DNA of 31,299 bases from Batkoa obscura (Eukaryota > Entomophthoromycota > Entomophthoromycetes > Entomophthorales > Batkoaceae). The position numbers were made by a program, and so were the translations under genes. Shown here piece by piece: positions 11,800-21,943 of this stretch. The stretch is from assembly GCA_030770535.1 (NCBI GenBank), contig JASVEC010000207.1:1-31299 (forward strand), in the 5' to 3' direction. How positions within the stretch are numbered: position 1 is the first letter of the stretch; every line of letters begins with the position of its first letter. Below the pieces are notes generated by a model that was not told the origin of the DNA, searched no databases, and saw only the letters and a list, made by a program, of their open reading frames with translations.

Positions 11800-12600
11800 A
11801 ATTTACATTGGTTATTTTAAGGACAACACGCTTTTCTTAGATAAAGAATTTTTATTACTATTTACTAATACTCAAAAGACTCCACCATTTAAATATTGTT
11901 ACTTGGTTCTTAAAGCGTGCACCAATTTAAGTCATTGTAAATCGTCAATCGTCATATTTACATAAAAGCGATTGTGATTGGGTTGATTTTTTTGCTATAA
12001 AGATTAACCTATAAAAACAAAAAATGAGGTCACCTGTTAACATTTATAGTTTTTGGTATGATTTAAAGAAACAATGTATTTTTGAGTTTTATATACATTG
12101 AATTTTTTTAAATTGTGAAGTTTATTTTGCCTAGAATTTAAAATAATTCCCTTTATAAAATTAAACTAAATTAAATTAAACTAAATTTTACTAATACTAG
12201 TTTTTATTTAATTGATGTTGATAGCTAATGGCTTTTTTGTATTAAAGAAATTCTGTCCAATAGTTTTTCAAATATTTTATATCACTTTTCATAATTTTTT
12301 ATACTTGTATACAATCATTAAGTTTTTTATTATTTAAAGAGTTAAATGATTAAAAAGAAGATTGCTGAAGTTATTGTTAATCCAAATTTACAAAAGTCGC
12401 AAAACACTTAAATTAAATAGCAACCTATGTAGATCAAAAAACCTGGAATAGTTCTTTGCTTAGGAGAATCTATTATGTATGCTAATATTTACAATTCAGG
12501 CTTTATTTTATTGCATAGAATGCCCAAATCAATTTTAGAATTTAGTTAAAAGCCAATTTAAATTAAGTTTCTAAATTTGTAAGTTCTTAATATATGATTA
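11800..12600. other. Spacer upstream of the 10618 gene
   Basis: Holds the leftover N-terminal coding scrap of the family at about 11830-11850 and otherwise AT-rich sequence with short iterations of TTAAACTAAA near 12158-12190. No gene recognised. Confidence 0.5.
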
Positions 12601-12695
12601 AGGGATATTTTTTTGTTTAAGAATTTTACTAACAAATTTTCCACTCAAATAGCGCTTAAAAGAGAAAAAATAATAAAGCTGAAAAAAACACTCCC
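12601..12695 (-). mobile_element. MITE copy 3 (-)
   Basis: About 95 bp, ends AGGGATA and CACTCCC, flanked by ATTA on both sides (12597-12600, 12696-12699). The non-ATAT duplication helps prove that the target duplication is 4 bp. Confidence 0.88.
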
Positions 12696-12941
12696 ATTAA
12701 TTAAATTTAAAAAGCTTAAATAAAAAAATTATTTTGGAAGACTTATATTTTTTTCAAATGCTAATAGATATATAATAACTCAGAGTTTATAAAATTTTAT
12801 AAAACAAAAAAGGAAAGAAAAATTATTAGGATTTACTACTAATAAAAACAAATTTGATTAAATAGTATATAAAACTAATGCTTTATATAAACAAAAATAA
12901 AAATTAATAAATAGTATTATTATCAAATAGTTGCAGTATAT

Positions 12942-13024
12942 GAGGGATGCTTTTGGTTTCATTACTTTTTTTATCTTTTAAACGCTACTTGAGTGGGAAA
13001 TTTGTTAGTGGAGTTCTTAAATAC
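12942..13024 (+). mobile_element. MITE copy 4 (+), right end lost
   Basis: Left end GAGGGATG after ATAT, core CTACTTGAGTGGGAAA, then the right arm breaks off at TTCTTAAATAC and runs into an AT microsatellite. The terminal CATCCCC is missing. Confidence 0.75.
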
Positions 13025-13041
13025 ATATATATATATATATT
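13025..13041. repeat. AT dinucleotide microsatellite
   Basis: About eight AT units replace the right end of MITE copy 4. They may have grown from its A/T-rich terminus and ATAT target site. Confidence 0.8.
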
Positions 13042-13453
13042 TAAGTGATTCTTTGAAGTCCCAAAAGAGTCAGGAACTATTGAATGTTTTATTTGTAATA
13101 GTGAAATTTAAGATGAACCCAGTAATCGAGCTTATCGAAATTAAAGGGGTAATAAAGTTTTAGCATCTTTGATTTTTTTTATAAAATTGAAATGATAAAA
13201 TCATACTTTACAAATAATACATACAATCTATATTAATAGTATCAGACAATCCAAAGAAATATGTATGAATAAATAAAAGCTATTTAATAATATACAAATA
13301 TAAAAACTGCTCTAAATTTAATATAATGATAAGAAACTTAATATAAAAATCAAACAAAATAAAATTGTTATTCTGCAATGGCTCTTAGTCTTAAGGCTCA
13401 GAGGTTCTTTCTCTATGTGACTTTTCTCTAAACTAACTCTTCTAGTTTCCATT
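13042..13453. other. Spacer between MITEs 4 and 5
   Basis: AT-rich sequence with no supported gene, RNA or repeat. Confidence 0.5.
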
Positions 13454-13457
13454 ATAT

Positions 13458-13552
13458 GGGGATGCATATTTGTGCTTAAGAATTTTACCAACATTTTCCA
13501 CTCAAATGGCGCTTGAAAAGTGGAAAAAACAATGAAGTCAAAAAAAACTCCC
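13458..13552 (-). mobile_element. MITE copy 5 (-)
   Basis: Ends GGGGATG and ACTCCC with ATAT on both sides (13454-13457, 13553-13556). A 78-codon open frame on the minus strand here is mostly a translation of this element and is not a gene. Confidence 0.9.
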
Positions 13553-13675
13553 ATATAATAAAGGCATAGTGTTTTTGGTATCTAATTAAAAAATAATAAT
13601 TAATGTTACTTAAAAATTTAAATAGGATACTTATTTATTGATTAGTACTTATAATAAATAAAGCATCAATACTAA

Positions 13676-13760
13676 ACTGCTTTGCATTATTATAACGCAG
13701 TATACAGTTAGCAAACATAATAAGGCTAATGTTTATGTTGCACAGGTGTTACGGGTATAA
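13676..13760. repeat. Conserved 3' flank of the CENP-B-like family (copy B)
   Basis: Counterpart of 10505-10584, located at the same relative position beyond the 3' end of the pseudogene. This supports a segmental duplication rather than convergence. Confidence 0.6.
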
Positions 13761-14445
13761 AAATTATTGAAATTCGAAGTTATAAGCATTACAGAGAGTT
13801 CATAAAAATCAATGGCATAAAAAGAAAAGGGTAAAATACGTTGATAAAAGCTGTTTATCGTTATAATTGATTTGTGTTACTATTATCCGGAATGTTATTA
13901 TCGAATTTGAGCCCTGAAAAACTTGAGTTAGTTAACATTACATCGAATTTATTGAATAAATCATTTTGATCCCTCGTATTAATCTGTTTATAGTTTAAAT
14001 TAGAATATGGATTAATATTTAGGTTAAAAGATGAGTTGTTAATAAACTGATTATTATATGAATCAAAGTATGAATTGCTACTAAATTCATTATTATTTAT
14101 ACCAAGATATGAATTAATTGGAAAAATATGAGGGCACGCAAGCTGATTTGATATAACAAAATGAGTATTATTTGGATCAAAATATTGGTTGGTTGGTCAA
14201 ATATGGGGACTTAGAATTGATTTGCCATATTTATTAGGCTATGTGATTTACCGAGTAGTTTATTATACTGTTCAATACTTTCATTTATCAAATTAAATTT
14301 TATTTAACAGAAATACTTGATTAGATATGTTTTTGATAATTGAGTTTAAATTCAATTATTAACTGCATTAAGTTATTTGTTATACCGGCTTCACTACCAT
14401 TTGAATTTAACATGTCGGAATTGATGTTATTATATATTGAACCTT

Positions 14446-14645
14446 TATTTTCATTATTTTTAATTTCGGTATAGGCATGATTTATGGATATACTTATCTC
14501 ACCAAAATTATTATTCATTGAAATATTAGTGATGTTTGTTTCATTGCTATACGAGCATAAGGTGTTTAAATCGATAGCATTATTAAATATGTTTTTATTT
14601 TCATTATTTTTACTTTCATCACAAACAGGATTTATGGATGGATCT
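14446..14645 (-). repeat. Internal ~150-bp tandem repeat of the pseudogene
   Basis: Two imperfect units start near 14446 and 14596, each with TTATTTTCATTATTTTTA followed about 30 bp on by GGATTTATGGAT or a close variant. A third partial unit (GGGATTTGTGGATGAATC) lies near 15048, beyond the inserted MITE. In translation the unit gives KNNENK...NN..D.N.L/LN-type blocks. Confidence 0.65.
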
Positions 14646-14917
14646 GTTTTATTACAATTATTATTCGTTGGTAAATTAACAGTATTGATAATATTAGACT
14701 CATAATTATTCAAGTATAGATTGTCTTCATCAATACCATTGTAAAAAAGCCTAATAGGATTATCATATTTAAGCTCATCGTAAAATTCAGCCATGTTTTT
14801 ATATATATCTTCATGATTAGTACTTGTTTATCCCAAACTTTTAACAATATTAGATATATTACTTTGCAAATTTAAAGTGTTCATATCAATACTATTATAA
14901 TATTTATGTAAATATTC

Positions 14918-15016
14918 GGGGATGCTTTTTTTGATTTCATTACTTTTTCCACCTTTTAAGCGCTATTTGAGCGGAAAATTTATTAGTAAAATTCTTAAAC
15001 ACAAAAATACATCCCC
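14918..15016 (+). mobile_element. MITE copy 6 (+), inside the pseudogene
   Basis: Full-length 99 bp, ends GGGGATG and CATCCCC, flanked by ATTC on both sides (14914-14917, 15017-15020). The unusual duplication is exact, and the insertion interrupts the CENP-B-like paralogue. Confidence 0.94.
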
Positions 15017-16410
15017 ATTCATTATTCTTGATTTCCTTGTAAATGGGATTTGTGGATGAATCTACTTTATTAAACCATTTTCTGTTTCCTTTAAGTCATC
15101 GTTAGCATTGCGTTTATATTTATAACTAGTTAAGATGTCAGAATATTTATGATTAAAAAATGTACAACCAGACCTTTTCATTCTCCTGGAACTCTTATAA
15201 AATTTATAACAAAGAAGGTTATCCGAGAGATTGTCATCCTCATTTAAGTCTAAATTGTTTGAATTAATATTCTCCTTCATAATTTGATCTCTAACTTCAT
15301 TAGATTGGTTGAAAATGCTGATAATATCTACGGATTGATCCAATTCACTATAAGTATTATCCAAAGGGATATTATGGCTATAATAAGAGTGAAATGATGG
15401 TCAACAATACTGTTGAAAGGCTTCGTTTCAAATTTCTCAGTCATTGAATAATTGATAATGTTTCCAGAACCATAGAGTATATCTATAACATTACTATTTA
15501 AAGAGTCAGTATCTATATCAAAACCATAGGAAGCGGTTATTTCACCAAAACCATTACCTATTAAAGAATTTATATCATTAACAGAATAAGAGTATATCCC
15601 CAATATATTTGTTGAAAAGGGCCATAATATCATAAGGAAAGCCGTTTAAGGGCGTTTCATAAAAGGAATTGCCTATTAGCGAGGAAAAGACGTTATCGGA
15701 ATTAGAATGTATATCTGAAATGTCTCTATCAAAAGTATCAGTATCAACTATAGAGCTTGTCAATGAAGCCTCTGAATTAGTATCATTTGGCGAATCGACA
15801 GGATCATCAAAATCAAAGACATTCACAGTGGAGTCATCCAAAGGATTGGGACCAATAGAATAACCATAGCATAATTACATTGCATTATGGCCGTTTGAAT
15901 TGTTCTTTACATAAATGGGGGTACATTTGATGCTGTTGACCAGTTTAAACTTATAATTTCTACATATGCTCTTTATAAATTTTCCGCTAGCTATAAAAGG
16001 TGTTATGAATAACTTAATAAACTTTCTTTTGGGCTTTAAATTAAATTTTCCTCATTAGATTGCAATGGGAATGGTAAATTTCCTCTACTATGAACTTCGT
16101 TTATCCTGATTATTTTACTTTCATCTTCAGACATATTGTTACCTTCTTGAATAGTTACGTCTTTTTTCAAAGACATCATAGTCACTTTATTTCTTCTTAT
16201 ACCAGATTTGCTTGTTATATTGTCTTGATGCTTTATTTTTAAGCAGACTGTCCATGTTCGTTTTTTATTTCAAAGACGAAACACTTTTTAGATGGGAAGT
16301 CTTTTTATATTACTGTTTTTTATCCTAAAAAAGGATTCCATTATTCATTTGGCTATTGGGTTGTTAGAGTATATCGACTTAACCAAATATAAGATGTCAT
16401 TAGAACATGT

Positions 16411-16505
16411 GGGGATATTTTTTTGGTTTCATTACTTTCACATTTTTAAGCGCTATTTGAGCGGAAAGATTATTAGTAAAGTTCTTAAACAAAAGATATA
16501 TCCCC
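16411..16505 (+). mobile_element. MITE copy 7 (+)
   Basis: Ends GGGGATAT and TATCCCC, flanked by exact ATGT duplications (16407-16410, 16506-16509). Confidence 0.94.
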
Positions 16506-16510
16506 ATGTC

Positions 16511-16590
16511 TTTTTTGTTTGGTTCCTACCGATAATTTCTCACTCAATAGCGCTTGAAAAATGTAAAATTAAATAAAAAAAGCCAACATC
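16511..16590 (-). mobile_element. MITE copy 8 (-), degenerate
   Basis: Begins right after copy 7. The core CTCAATAGCGCTTGAAAAATG and right end CAACATC then ATAT are recognisable; the left end is missing. It is probably an older copy next to which copy 7 inserted. Confidence 0.65.
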
Positions 16591-16594
16591 ATAT

Positions 16595-17064
16595 AATAAT
16601 ATCTATAACATCATAAAGTCTCATATATTGAAATTCACAGTATCACATTAATCAATGATTTGATTATGCTTCAAATAAGTTGACTATTCCTTTGATGAAG
16701 TGATGAACGAACTGTTACCAATTTAAGCTAAATGTGGTTCTCTTTATAACTTGAAGATATCATAATCCAAAAATAACCTGTAAATACAAATAATCTATTT
16801 GTACATTAAATCTTGATTGTGGCAACTTTAAGTTATTAAAATGATCTCGTTAGTTTGACTTAATAATGCTCAATAACTTTTATAAAAGGAGAGTTAAGAT
16901 ATAAAATACTTGACATGAATTATTTAAACTTTAATCAAATAATTGAACATTAATGTAATCTTTTGGAAGATTAAGTACGCTTTAGTCATATTTAATTTAA
17001 ATTGTTTTAATATGGAAATATACTTTTTATTAAAATTTGAAGAAGGTAGAATTACTAATAAGTG
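16595..17064. other. Spacer with a small perfect hairpin
   Basis: No gene. Near 16785-16803 TACAAATA and TATTTGTA form an 8-bp stem with a 3-nt loop. Otherwise plain AT-rich sequence. Confidence 0.5.
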
Positions 17065-17068
17065 AAAT

Positions 17069-17166
17069 GGGGATGTATTTTTGTATTTAAGAATTTTACT
17101 GACAATTTTTCCACATAAATAGCGCTTAAAAAATGGAAAAATAATGAAACTAAAAAAAACAGCCCC
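17069..17166 (-). mobile_element. MITE copy 9 (-)
   Basis: 98 bp, ends GGGGATG and CAGCCCC, flanked by exact AAAT duplications (17065-17068, 17167-17170). Confidence 0.94.
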
Positions 17167-17286
17167 AAATCTTAATTAAAAAATAAAGTTAAGCAAGCCT
17201 ATTAAGGTTTATTTTTAACTACATTGATTGTTTAAGAATAATATTGATCTTAAAAATCATATAGGTTGACTACTATTATCAATTTG

Positions 17287-17399
17287 TTTTAAATGTGAAT
17301 TGGGCACTTTTACTTTGTCTTTGGTCAATATAAAACATAAGATGCCAATCTTTAAAATGATTAAATAAAAATCAAAAGTGCCCGAAATCGCATTTAAAA
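17287..17399. mobile_element. Second type of inverted-repeat element (single copy)
   Basis: About 25-bp near-perfect inverted ends: TTTTAAATGTGAATTGGGCACTTTT on the left (17287-17311), matched by the reverse complement of 17374-17399, with a perfect inner GGGCACTTTT / AAAAGTGCCC. The span is 113 bp, the size of a small MITE. It is unrelated in sequence to the 22-copy family. No clear target duplication and no second copy in the window; a plain structured sequence is the alternative. Confidence 0.5.
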
Positions 17400-18381
17400 G
17401 GAGTAAAATATTAAATTTAATTTTCAACTTTCGGATATTAATATTTTTTATAAATAGAAATATTGATTATGTAGAACAAGTTATTAAGAAACTTGAATAG
17501 TCTAGAAGGGGAAATGTTCAAATATGGTATTGTATAACTTAGCACTATCAAAAATAGATACAAAAAAGATAGGCGATACAAAGTCAAAAGATAACTCATA
17601 GCATACCTATAGTTCAACATAAACAGCTTTCAATTCAGATGGATTCTGGTAATTTTTAGGATTTTTTGTTTTATCCTAGTGATCTTTGTTTAGGAAAATA
17701 TTGAATCCTAAGCGTTTTAATGTTATGGTAAATACCATTAATATAAATAAGAAAGATCTAAGTAAAATCATACAATAAAATTTTAATATAAAGTGGCAAG
17801 GGTGTGTAGTCTATTTTTATATAACTTTGAATACTTTTGTATTAACTAAAGTCAAACAGAAACGAATAAAAGCGCTATTTAAAGCATTTGGTTAAGACGA
17901 TGTAGGGGATAAACCGGCAATATAACATTAAGTTGAATTGGAAATATTCATTTAATGAATAATGTAGCAATGTTTTTTATATATTAAACTTTAATATAGT
18001 TTTTGTTTTAACATTATTAGCCTTTAAAAAACTTGTAGATACAGGGATGATATAAACCCAAATAGTTTATACCTATTTCAATCATTTGAGTACCATGAAT
18101 AATATATGCTCATCAAATTTTCATATAACTCAAAATAAATTACAGTGAATGAACACTACTCACCAATAACCCTGATTAAGAAATAAGCATTTTTCAATAA
18201 TCAAAAAATCAATCAAAAAATCAATATCCAATCAGAGCTGTTTGAGTTATTTAGTATCCAAAGAATTAACATAATTTCATAGTTAGCGTTATAAGAACTT
18301 AGCTAAATAGTATAAATTCAATAAATGCAACGTTTTCTGAAAAACTTATTTTAAAAATAATAATCAAATCAACTTTAAATT
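17400..18381. other. Upstream region of the 18382 gene
   Basis: No gene supported; a 60-codon minus-strand frame at 17438-17620 is low-complexity and has no family resemblance. A 12-13-bp direct duplication (TCAAAAAATCAA twice) lies at about 18200-18224. The last 150 bp presumably hold the promoter of the gene that follows. Confidence 0.5.
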
Positions 18382-19482
18382 ATGAAAGAAAATTCTTCAT
18401 CCAAAAGAGTTGTTTTAATGATGAAAATAAAGCTCGATATAATCAATTTAGCTGAAAATAAAATGTCTCACCAAAGTATAGCAAAAATATATGGAATTGG
18501 AAGAAGCACAGTCACTAAGATTTTGTTAAGAAAAGATGATATTATCAAAGAAAGTAAAGGTGTAACTGAAGATGAAAGAAAACGTATTAGAGTGAATCAT
18601 TCTGTCGATATTGAGCGTAAAGTCTTTGAGTGGTTTGGTACTAGTCTCAAAAGAAATAACAATGGGAATCTATTACTTCCTTTACAATACAACAAGCAAG
18701 CTATAATTAATAAAGCCAATGAAATCGCTGTTGAATTAAGCAAAGCCGACTTTATAGCTGATAAGAAATGGTTGAAGAGATTTTGTAGAAGATTTAAACT
18801 CAAATTTGAAAGCAACACCAATGACAGCCCCACTCGTTCAAGCGATTCTCTAAGCAGTAGTAATGCAATATCGTCGCTCCATGGCTCTACCACTCATAGT
18901 AATTACTTGATCAAGGACATTGATGATGTGTGCTCAGTTTTTGGTAATATTATTGATCTAACAAAAGTCAATGAGTGTGATCAGGTGGGCTCATCTGTAA
19001 ATCCTGATAATATTCAAATCCAATATAGTAAAAACCAAGACCAATCAGCTCATATTGATTCTGAGACACAGTTTCGAGATCCAAACGACATTATTGATTT
19101 GAGAAAATCAAACTCAAGTAAAAGTAAAGCTAGTGCTATTAATGATTTAAAAGAAATTATTAATAATATAAATTCAAATACCAAAGTTTTGTCTGAACAA
19201 TTAAATAAGTTAAGTCAACGCGTAGCTTCAATAACACAAAATGTTGTAAATAACAATGTATTATTTAGTAATTTGGACATTCACATAAATACACCAAATC
19301 AATTTGTAAATTCTTATATTTCCTCAATTAACCAATCCTTTAATCAAAATAATACCCAATTCCATACGGCTCATCAAAGTAACCCATATAGTACAACACA
19401 ACTAATCAATTCCTTTTTTGGTCAAAACAATATCCAATTCAACACAACTTGGGAAAGTGAGTTGATTAATGATTTGATGTAA
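18382..19482 (+). CDS. CENP-B/pogo-type DNA-binding protein without nuclease domain
   Basis: Intact single-exon frame of 366 aa. Residues ~7-58 form a pipsqueak-type helix-turn-helix (CENP-B N domain): MMKIKLDIINLAENKMSHQSIAK, then IYGIGRSTVTKIL as recognition helix. Residues ~63-140 form the second, Tc5/CENP-B-type helix-turn-helix (VEWF-like VFEWFG, LPLQYNKQAIINKANEIAVEL, DKKWLKRFCRR). Residues ~252-290 are a predicted coiled coil (LKEIINNINSNTKVLSEQLNKLSQ). The rest is rich in Asn, Ser and Gln with recurring NN.QF/NPYST motifs. Pogo transposases and CENP-B continue with a DDE domain; here there is none, so it cannot be a transposase by itself. It is probably a nuclear sequence-specific DNA-binding protein that oligomerises through the coiled coil. 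The ATG at 18382 lies just before the SSSKR-VVL block shared with the 24067 paralogue. Confidence 0.82.
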   Translation: MKENSSSKRVVLMMKIKLDIINLAENKMSHQSIAKIYGIGRSTVTKILLRKDDIIKESKGVTEDERKRIRVNHSVDIERKVFEWFGTSLKRNNNGNLLLPLQYNKQAIINKANEIAVELSKADFIADKKWLKRFCRRFKLKFESNTNDSPTRSSDSLSSSNAISSLHGSTTHSNYLIKDIDDVCSVFGNIIDLTKVNECDQVGSSVNPDNIQIQYSKNQDQSAHIDSETQFRDPNDIIDLRKSNSSKSKASAINDLKEIINNINSNTKVLSEQLNKLSQRVASITQNVVNNNVLFSNLDIHINTPNQFVNSYISSINQSFNQNNTQFHTAHQSNPYSTTQLINSFFGQNNIQFNTTWESELINDLM

Positions 19483-19998
19483 TGTCGATTAACCTGGGTT
19501 TTTCAAAGCACATTATCAAAGGTATTATTTTAGACTGCTTTGATGATCGGTTTTTCAATTCCCTAACTCATTCATAAATCTTTGGCCTTTAAAATATACT
19601 TTATCTTCTTCGAAACCTGCGTTTCTCCTGAATTCTGTTTATAGCTATTATATTAAATATCGATATTTTTTACTCCTATACCATATACATTGTACAAATA
19701 TTATAATATACTAATTATAAGTCACATTAAATGACAAATAGTAACTAATGTGATTATTTCATTAGTTTTAGATGGCAATAAATTGCTAACTTTAAGTTGT
19801 TAAACACCGCTGTAAAATTTAGTTTTCTATAATCATATAGGGGATTACCTAATGTTAAGAGTTATACAAAAAAATAAACAGTAAACATATAACTGCAACA
19901 ATTGAAAAAATTATTTAAAATAGGCTTTTTTTAGACATAAAAACTATTTGTTGTTTAAGTTGTATTTTTATTATCTATTTTTTACAATACTTAGCAAC
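19483..19998. other. Spacer downstream of the 18382 gene
   Basis: No gene recognised; AT-rich, ending at a cluster of three MITEs. Confidence 0.5.
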
Positions 19999-20002
19999 AT
20001 AT

Positions 20003-20097
20003 GAGGATGTATTTTTTCATTTAAGAACTTTATTAGCAATGTTTCCGCTCAAATGGCACTTAAAAATGGAAAAGGTGAAATCAAAAAAAACATCATC
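20003..20097 (-). mobile_element. MITE copy 10 (-), first of three in a row
   Basis: Ends GAGGATG and CATCATC. ATAT precedes it (19999-20002), and a single ATAT (20098-20101) separates it from copy 11. Confidence 0.9.
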
Positions 20098-20101
20098 ATA
20101 T

Positions 20102-20198
20102 GGGGATATGTTTTTTTGTTTAAGAATTTCACTAACAACCTTTGGTCAAATAGAGTTTAAAAAATGGAAAAAGTAATGAAATCAAAAAGTATATCACC
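20102..20198 (-). mobile_element. MITE copy 11 (-), second of three in a row
   Basis: Ends GGGGATATG and TATCACC, bounded by shared ATAT on both sides (20098-20101 and 20199-20202). Core diverged (GGTCAAATAGAGTTTAAAA), so it is among the older copies. Confidence 0.9.
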
Positions 20199-20202
20199 AT
20201 AT

Positions 20203-20300
20203 GGGAGTGTTTTTTTTGACTTCATTATTTTTTCCATTTTTAAGCGCTATTTAAGTGGAAAAATTGTTAGTAGGATTCTTAAGCACAAAAATACATCCCC
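20203..20300 (+). mobile_element. MITE copy 12 (+), third of three in a row
   Basis: Full-length 98 bp, opposite orientation, ends GGGAGTG and CATCCCC, with ATAT shared with copy 11 on the left and ATAT on the right (20301-20304). Confidence 0.93.
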
Positions 20301-20465
20301 ATATATATCCTCACTTAATACAGTAGCTAGTAAAATGATTCTAATACTTTAAATTTTTTGGACTTTATTATAGCTTGGAAATAAATAATACGAGTGAAAT
20401 AAAATACAACAGAGTGAATCATATGTTTTTATTTTAAAACAACTTACATTTCTTGTCTCTAAAAT

Positions 20466-20512
20466 AGTTTTTAAATTACTTTTAAATTATTTTTAAATTA
20501 TTTTTGGATTAA
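20466..20512. repeat. Short tandem repeat of TTTTTAAATTA
   Basis: About three and a half imperfect copies of an 11-13-bp T/A unit (TTTTTAAATTAC, TTTTAAATTAT, TTTTTAAATTAT). Confidence 0.7.
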
Positions 20513-20696
20513 ATAGAATTTATAAAAATTTACAAACATTAAGTCATTTTCCCAAATAAGTGTATTTTTGTTCTACTGTAAGGATTTGAAGCAATAAAAA
20601 GTTACGTTTTAAAATAGAATCTAGTTCCTTTATATGGAAAAGGTGAGTATATAAACTGTTGGTTAAAATGGTGTAAATTGGGCCATTTGTCTATAT

Positions 20697-20794
20697 AGGA
20701 GTGTTTTTTTTTTACTTCATTATTTTTTCCATTTTTTAAGCACTATTTGAGCGGAAAATTTGTTAGTGAAATTCTTAAAAACAAATACATCCCC
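20697..20794 (+). mobile_element. MITE copy 13 (+)
   Basis: 98 bp, ends AGGAGTG and CATCCCC, ATAT on both sides (20693-20696, 20795-20798). Confidence 0.92.
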
Positions 20795-20859
20795 ATATGC
20801 ATTTTTTCTCTCATGTAGATAATTTTGTTTATCCTGTAGTTAAAAATTTGAGAAATTAA

Positions 20860-21720
20860 AGAAACGCATACATCCTCTAATCCTAACTTCATACCCAGAT
20901 ATCACTAAATACCTTTATTCAGAAGTGCTTAAAGAGAGTTTTTTACTCAGGTCATCAACTAGATTTCGTGAAACAGAAAAAGACCCTTTATATCAAATCA
21001 TTCTCATTTAATTTTTTTTATTTTAACAATGTATCAATTAAAAACAAAAAAATTCTGATTTACCTAATAATTACTATAAAAGCAAAATCCTATACCCCAT
21101 TCCATTTATTAAAAACACTCCAGTATTAATTTGCTTTATCAATACTGTTTATGTTGCCAATGCTTATCAGGATAGCATAATTGTTAATGATGTCAAAGTC
21201 CCTCTGTGAAATATCGCTTTGTGAGTCCCATGGTTAATTATAGCATAATAATCACCTAAGCTATTGTGTTCTCGAGTTCAGAGAAAATCAATCCTACGTT
21301 CTTAGCTTGATTTGCTATGAGAATTTCTAGCTCCATCCCAAAGAATATTATCTTCTCATTTTGATATTTATACTTTTCAGAGTATAAAAGAGTTTTCAGT
21401 ATAGTAGTTCGAGGCTTTTTAACTGAATTACTCATTGATATCTCGAACACCTAATAAAGCCACTGAGTTTTCTTAATAGTATTTTATGTAGATTTACATT
21501 AGTATTATCTATTCTATTTGTTTTACATAGTTTGTAGCCTATTACGTGCTATCCTTCATAATCCAAGCTTATCTTAGTCACATAAACTAAGACCTTTCGA
21601 CTTATAGTGTAGTCAACTGAGCAATAGCTGTTTTTTGACTCCAATCACTGAGTACCAGATTTCACACCTCATATTAAGATCATTTCTGGAAGTGATAAAG
21701 TTAAAATTTTTATTTCTGCT
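20860..21720. other. Less AT-rich island, possibly decayed coding sequence
   Basis: Base composition is visibly less extreme than around it. On the plus strand about 20870-21010 a 46-codon frame is open (contains TRFRETEKDPLYQ); on the minus strand 21256-21450 a 64-codon frame is open (contains KNVGLIFSELENT). Neither matches a family I can name and no splice pattern joins them. It looks like the remains of an old gene or mobile element. Confidence 0.35.
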
Positions 21721-21773
21721 GTTTTTTTACTGAAAATATCCATACTTTTGCTAAAAGTGTAATTAAATTATAT

Positions 21774-21871
21774 GGAGATGTATTTTTGTGCTTAAGAATT
21801 TCACTAACAAATTTTCCACTTAAATAACACTTAAAAAGTGGAAAAATAATGAAGTCAAAAAAAATACACCC
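21774..21871 (-). mobile_element. MITE copy 14 (-)
   Basis: 98 bp, ends GGAGATG and TACACCC, ATAT on both sides (21770-21773, 21872-21875). Lies 72 bp upstream of the tRNA gene. Confidence 0.92.
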
Positions 21872-21943
21872 ATATGAGTGAACTATTATAATGACTAACT
21901 TTTTTTAATATATATTTTTAAATCTTTCTATAAAATAAGTTTA

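Larger units (their letters stand above)
13861..16255 (-). pseudogene. Decayed CENP-B-domain family paralogue
   Basis: The minus strand carries the family's parts in the right order, spread over several frames. Near 16120-16220, GIRRNKVTMM and EDESKIIRINE correspond to GIGRSTVTKI and EDERKRIRVN of the 18382 protein. Near 16070 is NLPFPLQSNEENL. Asp/Asn/Ser-rich middle segments lie at 15578-15841, 15328-15633, 15062-15364 and 14321-14794, and an Asn-rich tail ends at a TAA at 13861-13863. At least half a dozen frame changes or stops separate these parts, and MITE copy 6 sits in the middle. Unlike the 10618 gene it keeps a trace of the first helix-turn-helix. The middle region is longer than in the intact paralogues because of internal repeats. 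Each open piece on its own could be mistaken for a small gene; the shared order and homology argue against that. Confidence 0.75.

Noticed and set aside
11498-11965. 155-codon plus-strand frame
   Set aside because: Antisense shadow of the 10618-11799 gene and its 5' flank; the opposite frame has clear paralogues.
17438-17620. 60-codon hydrophobic minus-strand frame
   Set aside because: Leu/Ile/Tyr-rich translation expected by chance in AT-rich DNA; no context or homology.
18597-18893. 98-codon minus-strand frame, with its mirror at 24662-24910 (+)
   Set aside because: Both are antisense to the conserved helix-turn-helix region of the CENP-B-like genes; their mutual similarity is a by-product.
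18382-19482. Complete pogo/Tigger transposase
   Set aside because: The protein stops after an Asn-rich tail; no DDE/D motifs or downstream frame carrying them are present, and the MITE target duplications are 4 bp, not TA.
20164-20352. Open frame reading FFDFIIFSIFKRYLSGK as a small conserved protein; similar frames occur at 13318-13554 (-), 16292-16576, 26371-26736 and 27225-27470
   Set aside because: All are translations of MITE copies, which lack stops in one frame. The similarity follows DNA-level conservation of the element including its non-coding ends, so there is no evidence of a protein.
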